Positions 22,108 to 30,535 are shown, counted from the stretch's first letter. The stretch: 64,000 nt of DNA from CAZMRF01 sp964568735 (GCA_964568735.1 CAZMRF010000010.1:1-64000), one strand, 5' to 3'. Program-made: numbers and translations. The notes: generated by a model not told the origin, from the letters alone.

Positions 22108-22776
22108 TCAGCCGCGCTTTCCGGGCTCCCAGCGGGCGGCAGTTGCGGGATCGGGGGTGATCGACTCGATGAGCCAGCCTGCGACCGTGTCCATTCCCTC
22201 GGGGGCGCGGCTGAGGCGCCATTCGATCTCCACCGAGCCCAGGAGGCTCTTGTCCTCGAGCTTCTGGTAGCCCACGGCCATCAATTCCAGTCGCCCGATG
22301 GGGTAGGCCATCAAGTAGACACGGACCCCCAGCGGGAGATTCTCGAGCTGGAGGTTGTCGAGGTTCGTGACGATCCGCGTCCTCACGCGGGCCGTGCCGC
22401 CGTCTTCCGCAATCTCGACTCCGAGCGGAATCGAGGCCGCCCCCTTCCCCAGGCGCAGGGCCCGGAAGGTGGCGACGGCGAGGGGATCCTCCGGGAGCAC
22501 GCCGTTCTCCTTCGCGGCGTCGAAGCCGTCGTGAGCCTCCTTCACCCGCTGGTCGAAGGCCTCCTCGAGCGCCTTCGTCGCCTCTTCGTCGGCGCCGGCC
22601 ATCGCGCGGCGATGAGGCCCCCACAAGAGCCCAAGGGTCTCGTTGTCGCGCTGCTGAAGGGCCGACATGTAGCGCTCCACGGTGATGAGCGGCCACCGCT
22701 CGGCTTTCTCGCAGGCGGACAGGATGAGGATGAAGCCCGCGGCGATCGCGACGACTACCGGCGCCCGATCGCTCAG
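22108..22776 (-). CDS. Putative lipoprotein of unknown function (start uncertain, possibly CTG)
   Basis: About 222 residues if translation begins at CTG 22776, which overlaps the TGA of the upstream lipoprotein gene as CTGA. That start gives a compact lipoprotein signal peptide (VVVAIAAGFILILSAC; lipobox LSAC). The only conventional start in frame, ATG 22875, would add 33 very Arg-rich residues lying inside the upstream gene, and this looks like shadow sequence. The mature part has a helical segment (TVERYMSALQQRDNETLGLLWG) typical of SnoaL/NTF2-like or DUF4878-type lipoproteins that follow a Cys anchor, then a beta-rich C-terminus. Function unknown. It is the second gene of a leftward pair. 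Confidence 0.6.
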   Translation of the reverse strand: MSDRAPVVVAIAAGFILILSACEKAERWPLITVERYMSALQQRDNETLGLLWGPHRRAMAGADEEATKALEEAFDQRVKEAHDGFDAAKENGVLPEDPLAVATFRALRLGKGAASIPLGVEIAEDGGTARVRTRIVTNLDNLQLENLPLGVRVYLMAYPIGRLELMAVGYQKLEDKSLLGSVEIEWRLSRAPEGMDTVAGWLIESITPDPATAARWEPGKRG

Positions 22777-23225
22777 GGCGAAGATCCCGCTTCGACGACG
22801 ACGTCGTCGGGGCTCATGGCGCTTCCGTCGGGCCCGAACGAACGCAGCGAGAAGCCGTCGCTCCAGACGCGGCACTCGTAGGACGCCCCCCAGGGATCGT
22901 TGCCCGAGATCCTGAGGTTCCTGCCGAATCGGCCGAGGCTCCCCGCCAGCTCGGCGCAGGAGCCGGCCTGCGGGTAGGAGGACTCGTCGGCGGCGTACTG
23001 CTCCAGCGCACGCTGCGCCGCCTCGAGATCGCTTCGCGCCTTCTCGACCTCGCTTCGCATGATCGGGCGGCCGAGGCCCTTGCCCAGCTCCTCACCGGTC
23101 GCCTTCGCCGCCGCAGAGGCCTCCTTCCCACCAGGGAGGTGGTCCGGCGCTCCCCCGCACGCGGCCGCAAACAGGATCAACAGGAGCGTGGAACCGAGGA
23201 GTTTGGGACTGCTGATCGGTTTCAT
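22773..23225 (-). CDS. Lipoprotein with pseudopilin-like C-terminal segment
   Basis: 150 residues. The signal peptide ends at a lipobox (LFAAAC, Cys23). The mature protein has a helical middle (VEKARSDLEAAQRALEQYA) and a C-terminal section NDPWGASYECRVW...SFGPDG, which resembles the calcium-loop region of type II secretion major pseudopilins (GspG). It lacks the pilin prepilin-peptidase start, so it is probably a lipoprotein that borrowed this fold rather than a pseudopilin. Two Cys (in SCAEL and YECRV) could form a disulfide. It is divergent from endonuclease V, with 169 bases between that hold no gene. Confidence 0.65.
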   Translation of the reverse strand: MKPISSPKLLGSTLLLILFAAACGGAPDHLPGGKEASAAAKATGEELGKGLGRPIMRSEVEKARSDLEAAQRALEQYAADESSYPQAGSCAELAGSLGRFGRNLRISGNDPWGASYECRVWSDGFSLRSFGPDGSAMSPDDVVVEAGSSP

Positions 23226-23394
23226 GGGCCCCCTCCACGAGCATTCACGGATCGAATCCGGCCTTCCTGCCGATGATTCGCCAGCCTTCCTGTGGAGTCA
23301 AGGCACGAAAGGTGGTAGCGTTTCCTCGGGGTTGCCGCCATTCACCCGCATCCCGCCAGCGGCGTACCCGGTGCGGCACCCCCGGATCGAACCT

Positions 23395-24294
23395 ATGCGA
23401 TACCGGCGGATCCATCCCTGGTCGGTCACCATTCCTCGCGCCCGTCGCATCCAGGAGACTCTGCGCGAGACCCTCGACCTGACGCCGGCTCCTTCAGCTC
23501 TCTCCCCCCGCCTCATCGCAGGCGCGGACGTCTCTTATGACCGCGGAAGCGAAATCATCTACAGCGCGGTGGTCGTTCTGAGCTGGCCCGACCTCGTCCC
23601 CGTCGAGGTCGCCTCCGCCGTGGGACGCGCCCGCTTCCCCTACGTGCCAGGCTACCTCTCCTTCCGCGAGATCCCGATCCTGCTCCGCGCCTTCCGGAAG
23701 ATCCGCCATGCGCCCGACGTCATCCTCTGCGACGGGCAGGGAATCGCCCACCCACGCGGGCTGGGCCTCGCGAGCCACCTCGGGCTCGTCCTTGGACTGC
23801 CCACGATCGGCTGCGCGAAGTCCCGCCTCGTGGGAGAGCACCGCGATCCCCGCTCCGCGCGGGGCTCGAAGACCCGGCTGATGTACGAGGGGCGGCGTGT
23901 GGGGACCGTGTTGAGGACTCGCGACGCCGTCGCGCCGCTCTATGTCTCGCCCGGCCACGCGATCGACGACCAGACGGCCGTGCGGATCGTTCTCCGCTGC
24001 TGCTCGACGAGGATCCCCGAGCCCACGCGCCGCGCGCACATCGAGGTGAACCGCCTGCGGCGCGACCACGGAGCGCCGCGCCGGCCAGGCGATACGCACA
24101 TCAATCGATCCCGCTCCGAACAGATCGGGGTGCCCGCCCCGATGAGCCGCCCTGGATCGAGCGAGCCCATCGCGGGTCCCGATAGCGCGCCCGTCACCAG
24201 GCAGCGGTCCAAGGTCCGCGCCTCTGAGCCGGCGCCGCCGGCGCCCGCTCAGAAGCAGTCATCCACTCGAGCGAGACCATGGGCAGGAGCCTGA
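23395..24294 (+). CDS. nfi: Endonuclease V (deoxyinosine 3' endonuclease)
   Basis: 299 residues from ATG 23395. Upstream codons in the same frame are not family-like. Endonuclease V cuts the second phosphodiester bond 3' to deoxyinosine in repair of deaminated adenine. The conserved metal-binding residues appear in GADVSY, YVPGYLSFRE and LCDGQGIAHPRGLGLASH, with the following GCAKSRLVG also typical. The domain covers about 15-225. The last 70 residues are Arg/Pro/Ser-rich and disordered, longer than in the E. coli enzyme (223 aa). The stop codon lies 16 nt inside the next gene, pcm, so they are probably coexpressed. This links DNA deamination repair to protein deamidation repair. Confidence 0.92.
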   Translation: MRYRRIHPWSVTIPRARRIQETLRETLDLTPAPSALSPRLIAGADVSYDRGSEIIYSAVVVLSWPDLVPVEVASAVGRARFPYVPGYLSFREIPILLRAFRKIRHAPDVILCDGQGIAHPRGLGLASHLGLVLGLPTIGCAKSRLVGEHRDPRSARGSKTRLMYEGRRVGTVLRTRDAVAPLYVSPGHAIDDQTAVRIVLRCCSTRIPEPTRRAHIEVNRLRRDHGAPRRPGDTHINRSRSEQIGVPAPMSRPGSSEPIAGPDSAPVTRQRSKVRASEPAPPAPAQKQSSTRARPWAGA

Positions 24295-25190
24295 GGACCA
24301 GGAGCGTGCTCATGGCGTGGATCAGCCTCGGATTGGCGCAGGGGAGCGGACCCGCCTGCCGCCTCGACGACGCGCCGGCACGGCCACGTGCCGGCGAGGA
24401 CGGAGCAACGGCCACGCAGGAGGCCCCTGCACGAGCCGATGACGAGGCGGCGCTTCTCGAAGCTGCGGAAGCGAATGCCGCGGGTCAGCCTTCGTCACCT
24501 CCCACCTCGGTGGCAGAGGATGCGGGCCGTCCCGCGGTCGAGGAGGATCCCTGGCTCGCGGAGTCGCGCGAGCGGATGGTGCGCGAGCAGATCGAAGGGC
24601 GCGGCATCGCCGATCCGCGGGTCCTGGCGGCGATGCGCGAGGTGCCCCGCCATCACTTCGTCCCGGCGGAGCTCGTCCGCGCCGCCTACGAGGATCATCC
24701 CTTGCCCATCGGCCAGGGGCAGACGATCTCGCAGCCCTACATCGTCGCCCTGATGTCGGAGCTGCTCCAGGTCGCGCCGGGCGAGAAGATCCTCGAGGTC
24801 GGGACGGGCTCGGGCTACCAGGCAGCCGTGCTCTCGGCCATGGGAGCCGAGGTCTGGACGATCGAGATCGTCGAGCCGCTCGGGCTGCACGCGAAGCGCC
24901 TCCTGGAGGAGCTTGCCTATCCGCGGCTTCACTTCCGGATAGGCGACGGCTACAGGGGCTGGCCCGAGGTGGCCCCGTTCGACGGGATCATCGTGACGGC
25001 GGCGCCGAGCCACGTCCCTCAGCCACTCGTCGATCAGCTCGCGCCCGGCGGCCGCATGGTCATCCCCGTGGGCTCGATGGACCAGGAGCTCCTCGTCCTC
25101 ACCCGCTCGGAGAAGGGCATTCTCCGAGAGCGCAACATTCCCGTCCGCTTCGTCCCCATGACCGGCGAGGCCGAGGAGCGCCCCCGGTGA
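24279..25190 (+). CDS. pcm: Protein-L-isoaspartate O-methyltransferase with N-terminal export-like extension
   Basis: 303 residues; the catalytic part (about 95-300) matches PCMT, which methylates isoaspartyl residues with S-adenosylmethionine to start their repair. Visible motifs are AMREVPRHHFVP, PLPIGQGQTISQPYIVA and the SAM loop LEVGTGSGYQAAVL, then VTAAPSHVPQPLVDQL. Ordinary Pcm is about 210 residues. Here a hydrophobic segment (VLMAWISLGLAQGSG, about 10-24) followed by about 65 Ala/Pro/Glu-rich residues suggests a signal peptide or anchor and a linker, so action outside the cytoplasm is possible. Start ATG 24279 overlaps nfi by 16 nt. Confidence 0.9.
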   Translation: MGRSLRTRSVLMAWISLGLAQGSGPACRLDDAPARPRAGEDGATATQEAPARADDEAALLEAAEANAAGQPSSPPTSVAEDAGRPAVEEDPWLAESRERMVREQIEGRGIADPRVLAAMREVPRHHFVPAELVRAAYEDHPLPIGQGQTISQPYIVALMSELLQVAPGEKILEVGTGSGYQAAVLSAMGAEVWTIEIVEPLGLHAKRLLEELAYPRLHFRIGDGYRGWPEVAPFDGIIVTAAPSHVPQPLVDQLAPGGRMVIPVGSMDQELLVLTRSEKGILRERNIPVRFVPMTGEAEERPR

Positions 25191-25286
25191 ATGGGCGCTC
25201 CTGAGCCCGGGCCGGGAGTCCTGTGGTAAGATGGCGCCTCCCCTTCCCCTGCAGATGATGCGGATCGTGACCAGACGGGGTGCGCG

Positions 25287-25838
25287 ATGAAGCCCGGCCG
25301 GAACGACCTCTGCGGTTGCGGAAGCGGCCTCAAGTACAAGCAGTGCTGCGAGGGCCGCACCGCGCCAACCCAGTGGTGGAAGCACGCGGCTGCCGGAATC
25401 GGCGCCCTCGTCATCGCGGCCGGCTTCGTGATGGCGCTGATGAACTGGGCGAATCGCAAGCCAGGTCCACCGGGGCCCGCTCCGGCCGGCAAGGTCTGGT
25501 CGGAAGAGCACCGCCACTGGCACGATCTGGCGCCGGGGGCCGGCGGACCCGCACCCCAACCCGGCGGCGCAGTGCCTCCCGGCAAGGTCTGGTCTACTGA
25601 GCACGGCCACTGGCATGACGCCGACGGCTCGGCAGGCAGAGGCGCACCCGCTTCAGCGGCACCCCCTCCCGGGCCACCGCCCTCCGGCAAGGTCTGGTCC
25701 GCGGAGCATGGCCACTGGCATGATGCCGGCGGCTCGGCCGGCGGCGAGCAGCTTCCTGCCGGGGATGACCTGCCTCTCGACGGGACGGAGACCTCTCCGG
25801 CCCCCGTCACGGAGGCTCCCGCAGATTCCAACGGATGA
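25287..25838 (+). CDS. SEC-C zinc-motif membrane protein with three GKVWSxEHGHWHD repeats
   Basis: 183 residues. The N-terminus is a SEC-C motif (CGCGSGLKYKQCC, about 9-21), a zinc-binding module best known from the SecA C-terminus. One TM segment follows at about 34-52. The rest is Pro/Gly/Ala-rich and carries three copies of a 13-residue unit, GKVWSEEHRHWHD, GKVWSTEHGHWHD and GKVWSAEHGHWHD, at 25488-25526, 25581-25619 and 25686-25724. Each has three or so His and an acidic residue, which could bind metal. If the SEC-C end is cytoplasmic the repeats are extracytoplasmic. Function unknown; roles in metal handling or cell-surface contact are only suggestions. Confidence 0.8.
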   Translation: MKPGRNDLCGCGSGLKYKQCCEGRTAPTQWWKHAAAGIGALVIAAGFVMALMNWANRKPGPPGPAPAGKVWSEEHRHWHDLAPGAGGPAPQPGGAVPPGKVWSTEHGHWHDADGSAGRGAPASAAPPPGPPPSGKVWSAEHGHWHDAGGSAGGEQLPAGDDLPLDGTETSPAPVTEAPADSNG

Positions 25839-25868
25839 GTCCTGATCCCTAGATCGGAGGAACACCTG

Positions 25869-28037
25869 ATGCGCCGACGCCCTGTCTCCCTCGTCATCGC
25901 CCTGGTCGCCGCGCTGGCCCTCGTGCCCGCGGCCTTCGCCGACCTTCTCGAGTACCCGCCGACTCAACGCAAGGATGTCGTGGATGACTACCACGGCACG
26001 AAGGTCACCGACCCCTACCGCTGGCTGGAGGAGGACGCACGCAATTCCTTCGAGGTCCGGTCATGGATCGAGGACCAGAACCGCGTCACGTTCGGGTACC
26101 TCCAGAACATCCCGGAGCGCGGGAGGATCCTGGCGCGCCTGACCAAGCTGTGGAACTACGAGCGATTCTCCTCGCCCGAGAAGCTCGGGAACCGCTATTT
26201 CTTCGCGAGGAACGACGGCCTCCAGAATCAGTCGGTGATCTACATGGCCGAGTCGGCTGACGGCGTGCCCGTCGAGGTGATCAACCCCAACAAGTGGACG
26301 GAGGACGGGACGATCGCACTGGACGGCACCGAGCTGTCCCCCGACGGGCGCTACATGGCCTACGCGCGAGCCGTGGCAGGCTCCGACTGGAGCGAGTGGT
26401 TCGTCCGCGATCTCGCGACCGGACAGGATCTTCCCGACAAGCTGAGCTGGATCAAGTTCAGCGACGTCGCCTGGACCCCCGACGGCAAGGGCTTCTTCTA
26501 CAGCCGCTTCCCGAAGCCGCCCGAGGGGCAGGAGTTCCAGGCCCTCAACAAGAACGCCCAGGTCTTCTACCACCGCGCGGGCTCACCGCAGTCGGCGGAC
26601 GTCCTCTCCTACCATCGCCCCGATCAGCCGGAGTGGGGCTTCGGTACGGAGGTGACGGAGGACGGCCGCTACCTCTTGATCAGCGTCTGGAAGGGAACCG
26701 ACGACAAGAACCGCTTCCTCTACAGGGACCTCACCGAGCCCTACGCGATCCCTGTCGAGCTGATCGACCACTTCAACGACAACTATTCATTCATCGGCAA
26801 CGACGGCACGGTCTTCTACTTCCGCACCGATCTGGAAGCCCCGATGGGCCGCGTCATCGCCATCGACATCAGCAACCCCGCGCGCGAGAACTGGCGCGAG
26901 ATCATCCCCCAGAGCCAGAACGCCCTGCGCAACGTGAACCTGGTGGGCAACCTCTTCGTGGCGACCTACCTGAAAGACGCCGCGACGTACGTGCGCGTCT
27001 TCCGGACGGACGGCTCCCACGTGCGCGACGTGGAGCTGCCGGGAATCGGAGCAGCGTCCGGATTCGGCGGGAAGCGCAACGACTTCGAGACCTTCTATTC
27101 CTTCTCCAGCTTCAACCGGCCGCCCAGCATCTATCGCTACGACATGCTGACGGGCAAGAGCACGCTCTGGAAGCAGGCCAAGGTGGACTTCAACCCCGAC
27201 AACTACGTCGTCACGCAGGTCTTCTACAACAGCAAGGACGGCACCCGCGTGCCGATGTTCATCTCCCACCGCAAGGACGTCACGCCCGACGGCACCCGCC
27301 CGACGCTCCTCTACGGCTACGGCGGCTTCGACATCCCCATGACGCCGTCGTTCAACATCACGCGGCTGGCCTGGATGGAGATGGGCGGCATCTACGCCGT
27401 GGCGAACCTGCGCGGAGGCGGCGAGTACGGCGAGGCGTGGCACAAAGCGGGAACGAAGCTGCATAAGCAGAATGTCTTCGATGACTTCATCGCCGCCGCC
27501 GAGTGGCTCATCGCGAACAAGTACACGACCTCGAGCCGGCTGGCCATCATGGGCGGAAGCAACGGGGGACTGCTCGTAGGCGCGGCGATGACTCAGAGGC
27601 CCGATCTCTTCGGCGCCGCCCTTCCCGCCGTCGGCGTCATGGATATGCTGCGCTTCCAGAAGTTCACGGCGGGCCGCTACTGGGTGGACGACTACGGCTC
27701 CTCGGACGATGCCGACGAGTTCAAGGCGCTCCTCGCCTACTCGCCCTACCACAATCTGAAGAAGGGCACGACCTACCCACCGACGCTCGTGACCACGGCC
27801 GACACCGACGACCGCGTCGTTCCGGGCCACAGCTTCAAGTTCGCCGCGGCGCTCCAGGCGGCCGACACCGGCAAGAATCCGCAGCTCATCCGGATCCAGA
27901 CGAAGGCCGGCCACGGCGCGGGCAAGCCCACGATGATGCAGATCGAGGAGTACGCTGACCTCTGGTCCTTCCTCGTGAAGAACCTGGACGTGGATCTCCC
28001 CGAGACCTACGCCAGCGCAGGCACGGAGGGGCAGTAG
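25869..28037 (+). CDS. Secreted prolyl oligopeptidase (S9A serine peptidase)
   Basis: 722 residues with GGAGGA before ATG and a signal peptide (LVIALVAALALVPAAFA, to about residue 24). It cleaves short peptides after proline. The N-terminal helix and propeller part start with YPPTQRKDVVDDYHGTKV and DPYRWLEE, both classic S9A sequence. The C-terminal alpha/beta hydrolase has Ser564 in GGSNGG, the catalytic Asp in the TADTDDRVVPGHSFKF stretch, and the His in KAGHGAGKP. Length matches the family (about 700). Export suggests peptide scavenging in the periplasm or medium. An inverted repeat lies just after the stop. Confidence 0.95.
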   Translation: MRRRPVSLVIALVAALALVPAAFADLLEYPPTQRKDVVDDYHGTKVTDPYRWLEEDARNSFEVRSWIEDQNRVTFGYLQNIPERGRILARLTKLWNYERFSSPEKLGNRYFFARNDGLQNQSVIYMAESADGVPVEVINPNKWTEDGTIALDGTELSPDGRYMAYARAVAGSDWSEWFVRDLATGQDLPDKLSWIKFSDVAWTPDGKGFFYSRFPKPPEGQEFQALNKNAQVFYHRAGSPQSADVLSYHRPDQPEWGFGTEVTEDGRYLLISVWKGTDDKNRFLYRDLTEPYAIPVELIDHFNDNYSFIGNDGTVFYFRTDLEAPMGRVIAIDISNPARENWREIIPQSQNALRNVNLVGNLFVATYLKDAATYVRVFRTDGSHVRDVELPGIGAASGFGGKRNDFETFYSFSSFNRPPSIYRYDMLTGKSTLWKQAKVDFNPDNYVVTQVFYNSKDGTRVPMFISHRKDVTPDGTRPTLLYGYGGFDIPMTPSFNITRLAWMEMGGIYAVANLRGGGEYGEAWHKAGTKLHKQNVFDDFIAAAEWLIANKYTTSSRLAIMGGSNGGLLVGAAMTQRPDLFGAALPAVGVMDMLRFQKFTAGRYWVDDYGSSDDADEFKALLAYSPYHNLKKGTTYPPTLVTTADTDDRVVPGHSFKFAAALQAADTGKNPQLIRIQTKAGHGAGKPTMMQIEEYADLWSFLVKNLDVDLPETYASAGTEGQ

Positions 28038-28057
28038 GCGATTCCAGGGTGGCGAAA

Positions 28058-28096
28058 GGGCGGGCCTCACATGCGAGTGAATGTGCGGACCCGCCC
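28058..28096 (+). terminator. Hairpin after prolyl oligopeptidase gene
   Basis: GGGCGGG (28058-28064) pairs with CCCGCCC (28090-28096), and CACAT (28068-28072) pairs with ATGTG (28081-28085) around an 8-nt loop, with small mismatches between. It begins 20 nt after the stop codon. No U-tract follows, so it may stabilise the 3' end or terminate imperfectly rather than act as a standard intrinsic terminator. Confidence 0.5.
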
Positions 28097-28119
28097 GCCC
28101 GGAGACAGTCTCACCTGAG

Positions 28120-28758
28120 ATGAGATCACGTGCACTCTGCGCAGGGCTCCTCCTGTCCGCCATCCTGTCGGGCGTCCCCGTGGCCGGTGCGGCCGCCCCG
28201 CCGGAGGTCCGCCTGGAGATCACTCCGTTCGCCGGCTACCAGCTCGGAGGCGAGTTTGATCTCGACCCCAACACGGGCACGACCGAGGATCTCGAGATCC
28301 GCGATGCCGGCAACTACGGGTTCTTCGTGTCGGCCCTGATCGGAAAGAAGGGCGCGGCCGTGGGCGCCCTCTACGTGAGGCAGGACACGGTGCTCGACTC
28401 CGATCCCCTGGCCGGATCCGGCGAGACCGATCTCCGCGTGGAGTACTACCACCTCGAGGGGCGCTATTCCTTCCCGAAGGGAACCACCCATCCCTTCGTC
28501 AGCGCCTCGGTCGGCGTGACGCGGTACGAGGCCTCAGGCCTCGACAGCGACGCCCGCCTCTCGGGCTCGATCGCGGGAGGCGTCGTCCTCCACCCGTCGA
28601 AGCACTTCGGCATCCGCTTCGAGGGCCGCTACTACGGCACCCTCCTCGAGGAGGACGACGTCGAGATCTGCGACGAAAACAACGTCTGCTTCACCTACGA
28701 GAAAAGCACCGTGCAGAGCCAGTACGACGTGAAGGGCGGGATTGTCATCACTTTCTAG
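28120..28758 (+). CDS. Outer-membrane beta-barrel protein
   Basis: 212 residues from ATG 28120. An in-frame ATG at 28081 lies inside the hairpin that follows the previous gene, so the internal start, which begins directly with a signal peptide (ALCAGLLLSAILSGVPVAGA), is preferred. The mature protein is made of alternating amphipathic strands (ITPFAGYQLGGEF, LRVEYYHLEGRYSF, FGIRFEGRYYG) and ends in Phe (GGIVITF), the usual terminal signature for BAM-dependent barrel insertion. The size suggests an eight-stranded OmpA/OmpW-like barrel. Two Cys near the C-terminus sit in a loop. Ligand unknown. Confidence 0.8.
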   Translation: MRSRALCAGLLLSAILSGVPVAGAAAPPEVRLEITPFAGYQLGGEFDLDPNTGTTEDLEIRDAGNYGFFVSALIGKKGAAVGALYVRQDTVLDSDPLAGSGETDLRVEYYHLEGRYSFPKGTTHPFVSASVGVTRYEASGLDSDARLSGSIAGGVVLHPSKHFGIRFEGRYYGTLLEEDDVEICDENNVCFTYEKSTVQSQYDVKGGIVITF

Positions 28759-28765
28759 CTCGACT

Positions 28766-29533
28766 TCAGGGCTTCTGGTACTTCGCTTCGAGGTGGCTGA
28801 GGGCCTCGATCGCGAGTTCCGTTTCGCAGGAGTACTCGGATGACCGGTACCCGCGCGCGATCTCTCCCCAGGGCACTGCCCGCGCGTTGGGATCGGCGCG
28901 TGAAGGGAACCCCCGGGGACAATGCCCCGTGGAGTCGGATGCCGTGCGCCTTACGTCCTCCAGTGTTGGCATCGACCTGTCTGTAGCGTAGCCGCGTGAC
29001 AGGATCTCAAGAGCAAGATGTCGATTGAATGGATCCACGTCGGAATTCAGCGTGTCGACGCACGCCTGCTCCACGATCGTAGGGCACTCCTTCGACCCTG
29101 CGTCCGTCAACATGACTCCCTGTTTGCACAGCAGGTACATCCGCATTCGAACCTGCCACCTCAGCTCTGGGTCAGGAGACGATCTGGCCTCCACCAGGAC
29201 GGCGTAGGTATAGAAGTCAGATGCCTGCAGGAACGGGCCCTTTTCATCGAAGCAGTCCCGGTCTACAGCTCTGTTGACCCTTTCAACCGCCCTATTCATG
29301 TCAGCCGCAAGTGAACACAGGTGACGCAACTCAAGAGTTTCCGGGGATTGGCAGGGAGGATCATCCCATACGCCTGCTCGTACGAAGGCCTTAGCCACTT
29401 CGAAGAGGACTGACCCAAGTCCTTCCCCGACCTTCTGTGCACTCAAACCCCGGCAGGCGGCTGCTGCGGTGTCAGCCGCAGCGCAGGCCACAGCCCCGAC
29501 AAGCGAGAGCGCGACGAGGCTACGCGTGTGCAT
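28766..29533 (-). CDS. Exported cysteine-rich protein of unknown function
   Basis: 255 residues with a signal peptide (SLVALSLVGAVACAAADTAAAA). The mature protein has nine Cys including one near the cleavage site (CRGLSAQK), consistent with several disulfides. Helical stretches are LCSLAADMNRAVERVNRAV and NRHLALEILSRGYA. I do not recognise a family. The gene converges with the beta-barrel gene, with only 7 nt between stops. Codon use is somewhat less GC-biased than in its neighbours, which may reflect recent acquisition. Confidence 0.6.
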   Translation of the reverse strand: MHTRSLVALSLVGAVACAAADTAAAACRGLSAQKVGEGLGSVLFEVAKAFVRAGVWDDPPCQSPETLELRHLCSLAADMNRAVERVNRAVDRDCFDEKGPFLQASDFYTYAVLVEARSSPDPELRWQVRMRMYLLCKQGVMLTDAGSKECPTIVEQACVDTLNSDVDPFNRHLALEILSRGYATDRSMPTLEDVRRTASDSTGHCPRGFPSRADPNARAVPWGEIARGYRSSEYSCETELAIEALSHLEAKYQKP

Positions 29534-29604
29534 CAGAAGCTGTGCCCCTCACGATAACCGCTTCGCGGGACGGCGAGTGATGGAAGCTGGCAAGCGGATT
29601 TCTC

Positions 29605-30180
29605 TCAACTGAGGAGCTGGTCGAGCAGGTCGCGCACTGAGAGCAGGTCGGCCCAGCGAGCCAGGTACTCGATGTCCAGTCGGCCGGCTTGAACGCTGAT
29701 GACTCCGCGAACGTCTGCCCACTGCCGATCGGAAAGCTCGCCGCCGAGCCGGTACCAGAGAAGTTTCCTCAAGACAGTATCCTCGGCGGACTTGACGAAT
29801 ACCTCCCGGGGGGCCTCGTCTCCCAGCAATACAGGTACGCGCCTCTCGAACTCCTCGAGGTCGAAGGCAGAATCGCCCTTCACGAAGAGGTCGACCTTGA
29901 CCCCGCTGGCGAGGTGGACGAGGTTACAGCTGCCATGCTCGGCGACTGCGCGCTGCATCGAAAGTTCGTCCACGTAGAACTCAGTGGCGAGAGTCTGTGC
30001 GAGCTCGGAGATTCCTTCCTCGACAAGATCGACGATGAGATCGATGTCGTGCGTCTGGCGGGGGATACCGTGGATCGCGCTCGCGTAGGATCCGCCGAGG
30101 TGATATGCGACCCCGAATCGTTCAAGGACCTCGAGCACTCGGAACAAGACCTTGAGTGCCTCGGGATCGCGGGGCGTCAT
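29605..30180 (-). CDS. Nucleotidyltransferase-fold protein (possible toxin-like partner of the upstream small gene)
   Basis: 191 residues. It has a Pol-beta/MNT-like nucleotidyltransferase core: GGSYASAIHGIPRQTHDIDLIVDL gives the GGS helix and the DxD metal pair, and VKVDLFVKG supplies the third acidic residue. This is the layout of NTP_transf_5 and AbiEii-type proteins. Such proteins often form toxin-antitoxin or phage-defence modules, but many are solitary. It follows a 91-residue gene with a 4-nt ATGA overlap, so the two are one translation unit. Function in this strain is unproven. Confidence 0.78.
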   Translation of the reverse strand: MTPRDPEALKVLFRVLEVLERFGVAYHLGGSYASAIHGIPRQTHDIDLIVDLVEEGISELAQTLATEFYVDELSMQRAVAEHGSCNLVHLASGVKVDLFVKGDSAFDLEEFERRVPVLLGDEAPREVFVKSAEDTVLRKLLWYRLGGELSDRQWADVRGVISVQAGRLDIEYLARWADLLSVRDLLDQLLS

Positions 30181-30452
30181 CGCCCTGGAATGGGCGGCCT
30201 CGGCCCATAAACACGAGCCGCCAAATCCTCACCCAGGAGAAGGTCCATGAGGAGACGGCCGCGCTCCTCCGGCGATGTTCCGGGGAAGCGCATTCCGATT
30301 CCGGCCAGAGCCAGGCGACGCGCTGTCCGGTTGGCGTCCTCCACGAGGCCTACCTTCCGGCGTGCCGGCATCTCCCTCAGCACGCGGATCTGGACGGCGG
30401 CGGCGTCTTCCGTGGTGTCACTGACGGATGGGGCGGCGGAATTGACCTTCAC
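30177..30452 (-). CDS. Small protein paired with nucleotidyltransferase (antitoxin-like)
   Basis: 91 residues from GTG 30452. Helical and charged, with an LREMPARRKVGLVEDANR helix, then LALAGIGMRFPGTSPEERGR and a conserved-looking C-terminal LLLGEDLAARVYGP. I recognise this general form from short proteins often encoded next to nucleotidyltransferases, but it has no assigned function that I know. The stop overlaps the nucleotidyltransferase start by 4 nt. The order (small partner first) is common in antitoxin-toxin pairs; this remains an inference. Confidence 0.65.
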   Translation of the reverse strand: MKVNSAAPSVSDTTEDAAAVQIRVLREMPARRKVGLVEDANRTARRLALAGIGMRFPGTSPEERGRLLMDLLLGEDLAARVYGPRPPIPGR

Positions 30453-30535
30453 ACCTTTAAGATAGCACTGCCTTTCGGCACATACGCCCGGTGGTATCAA
30501 GGTCGCTTCCTCCGCCACGGTCCGCGCGAGATCGC

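Noticed and set aside
23381..23393. TTCGATCC tRNA-like T-arm on the minus strand
   Set aside because: No pairing T-stem, anticodon arm or acceptor stem around it.
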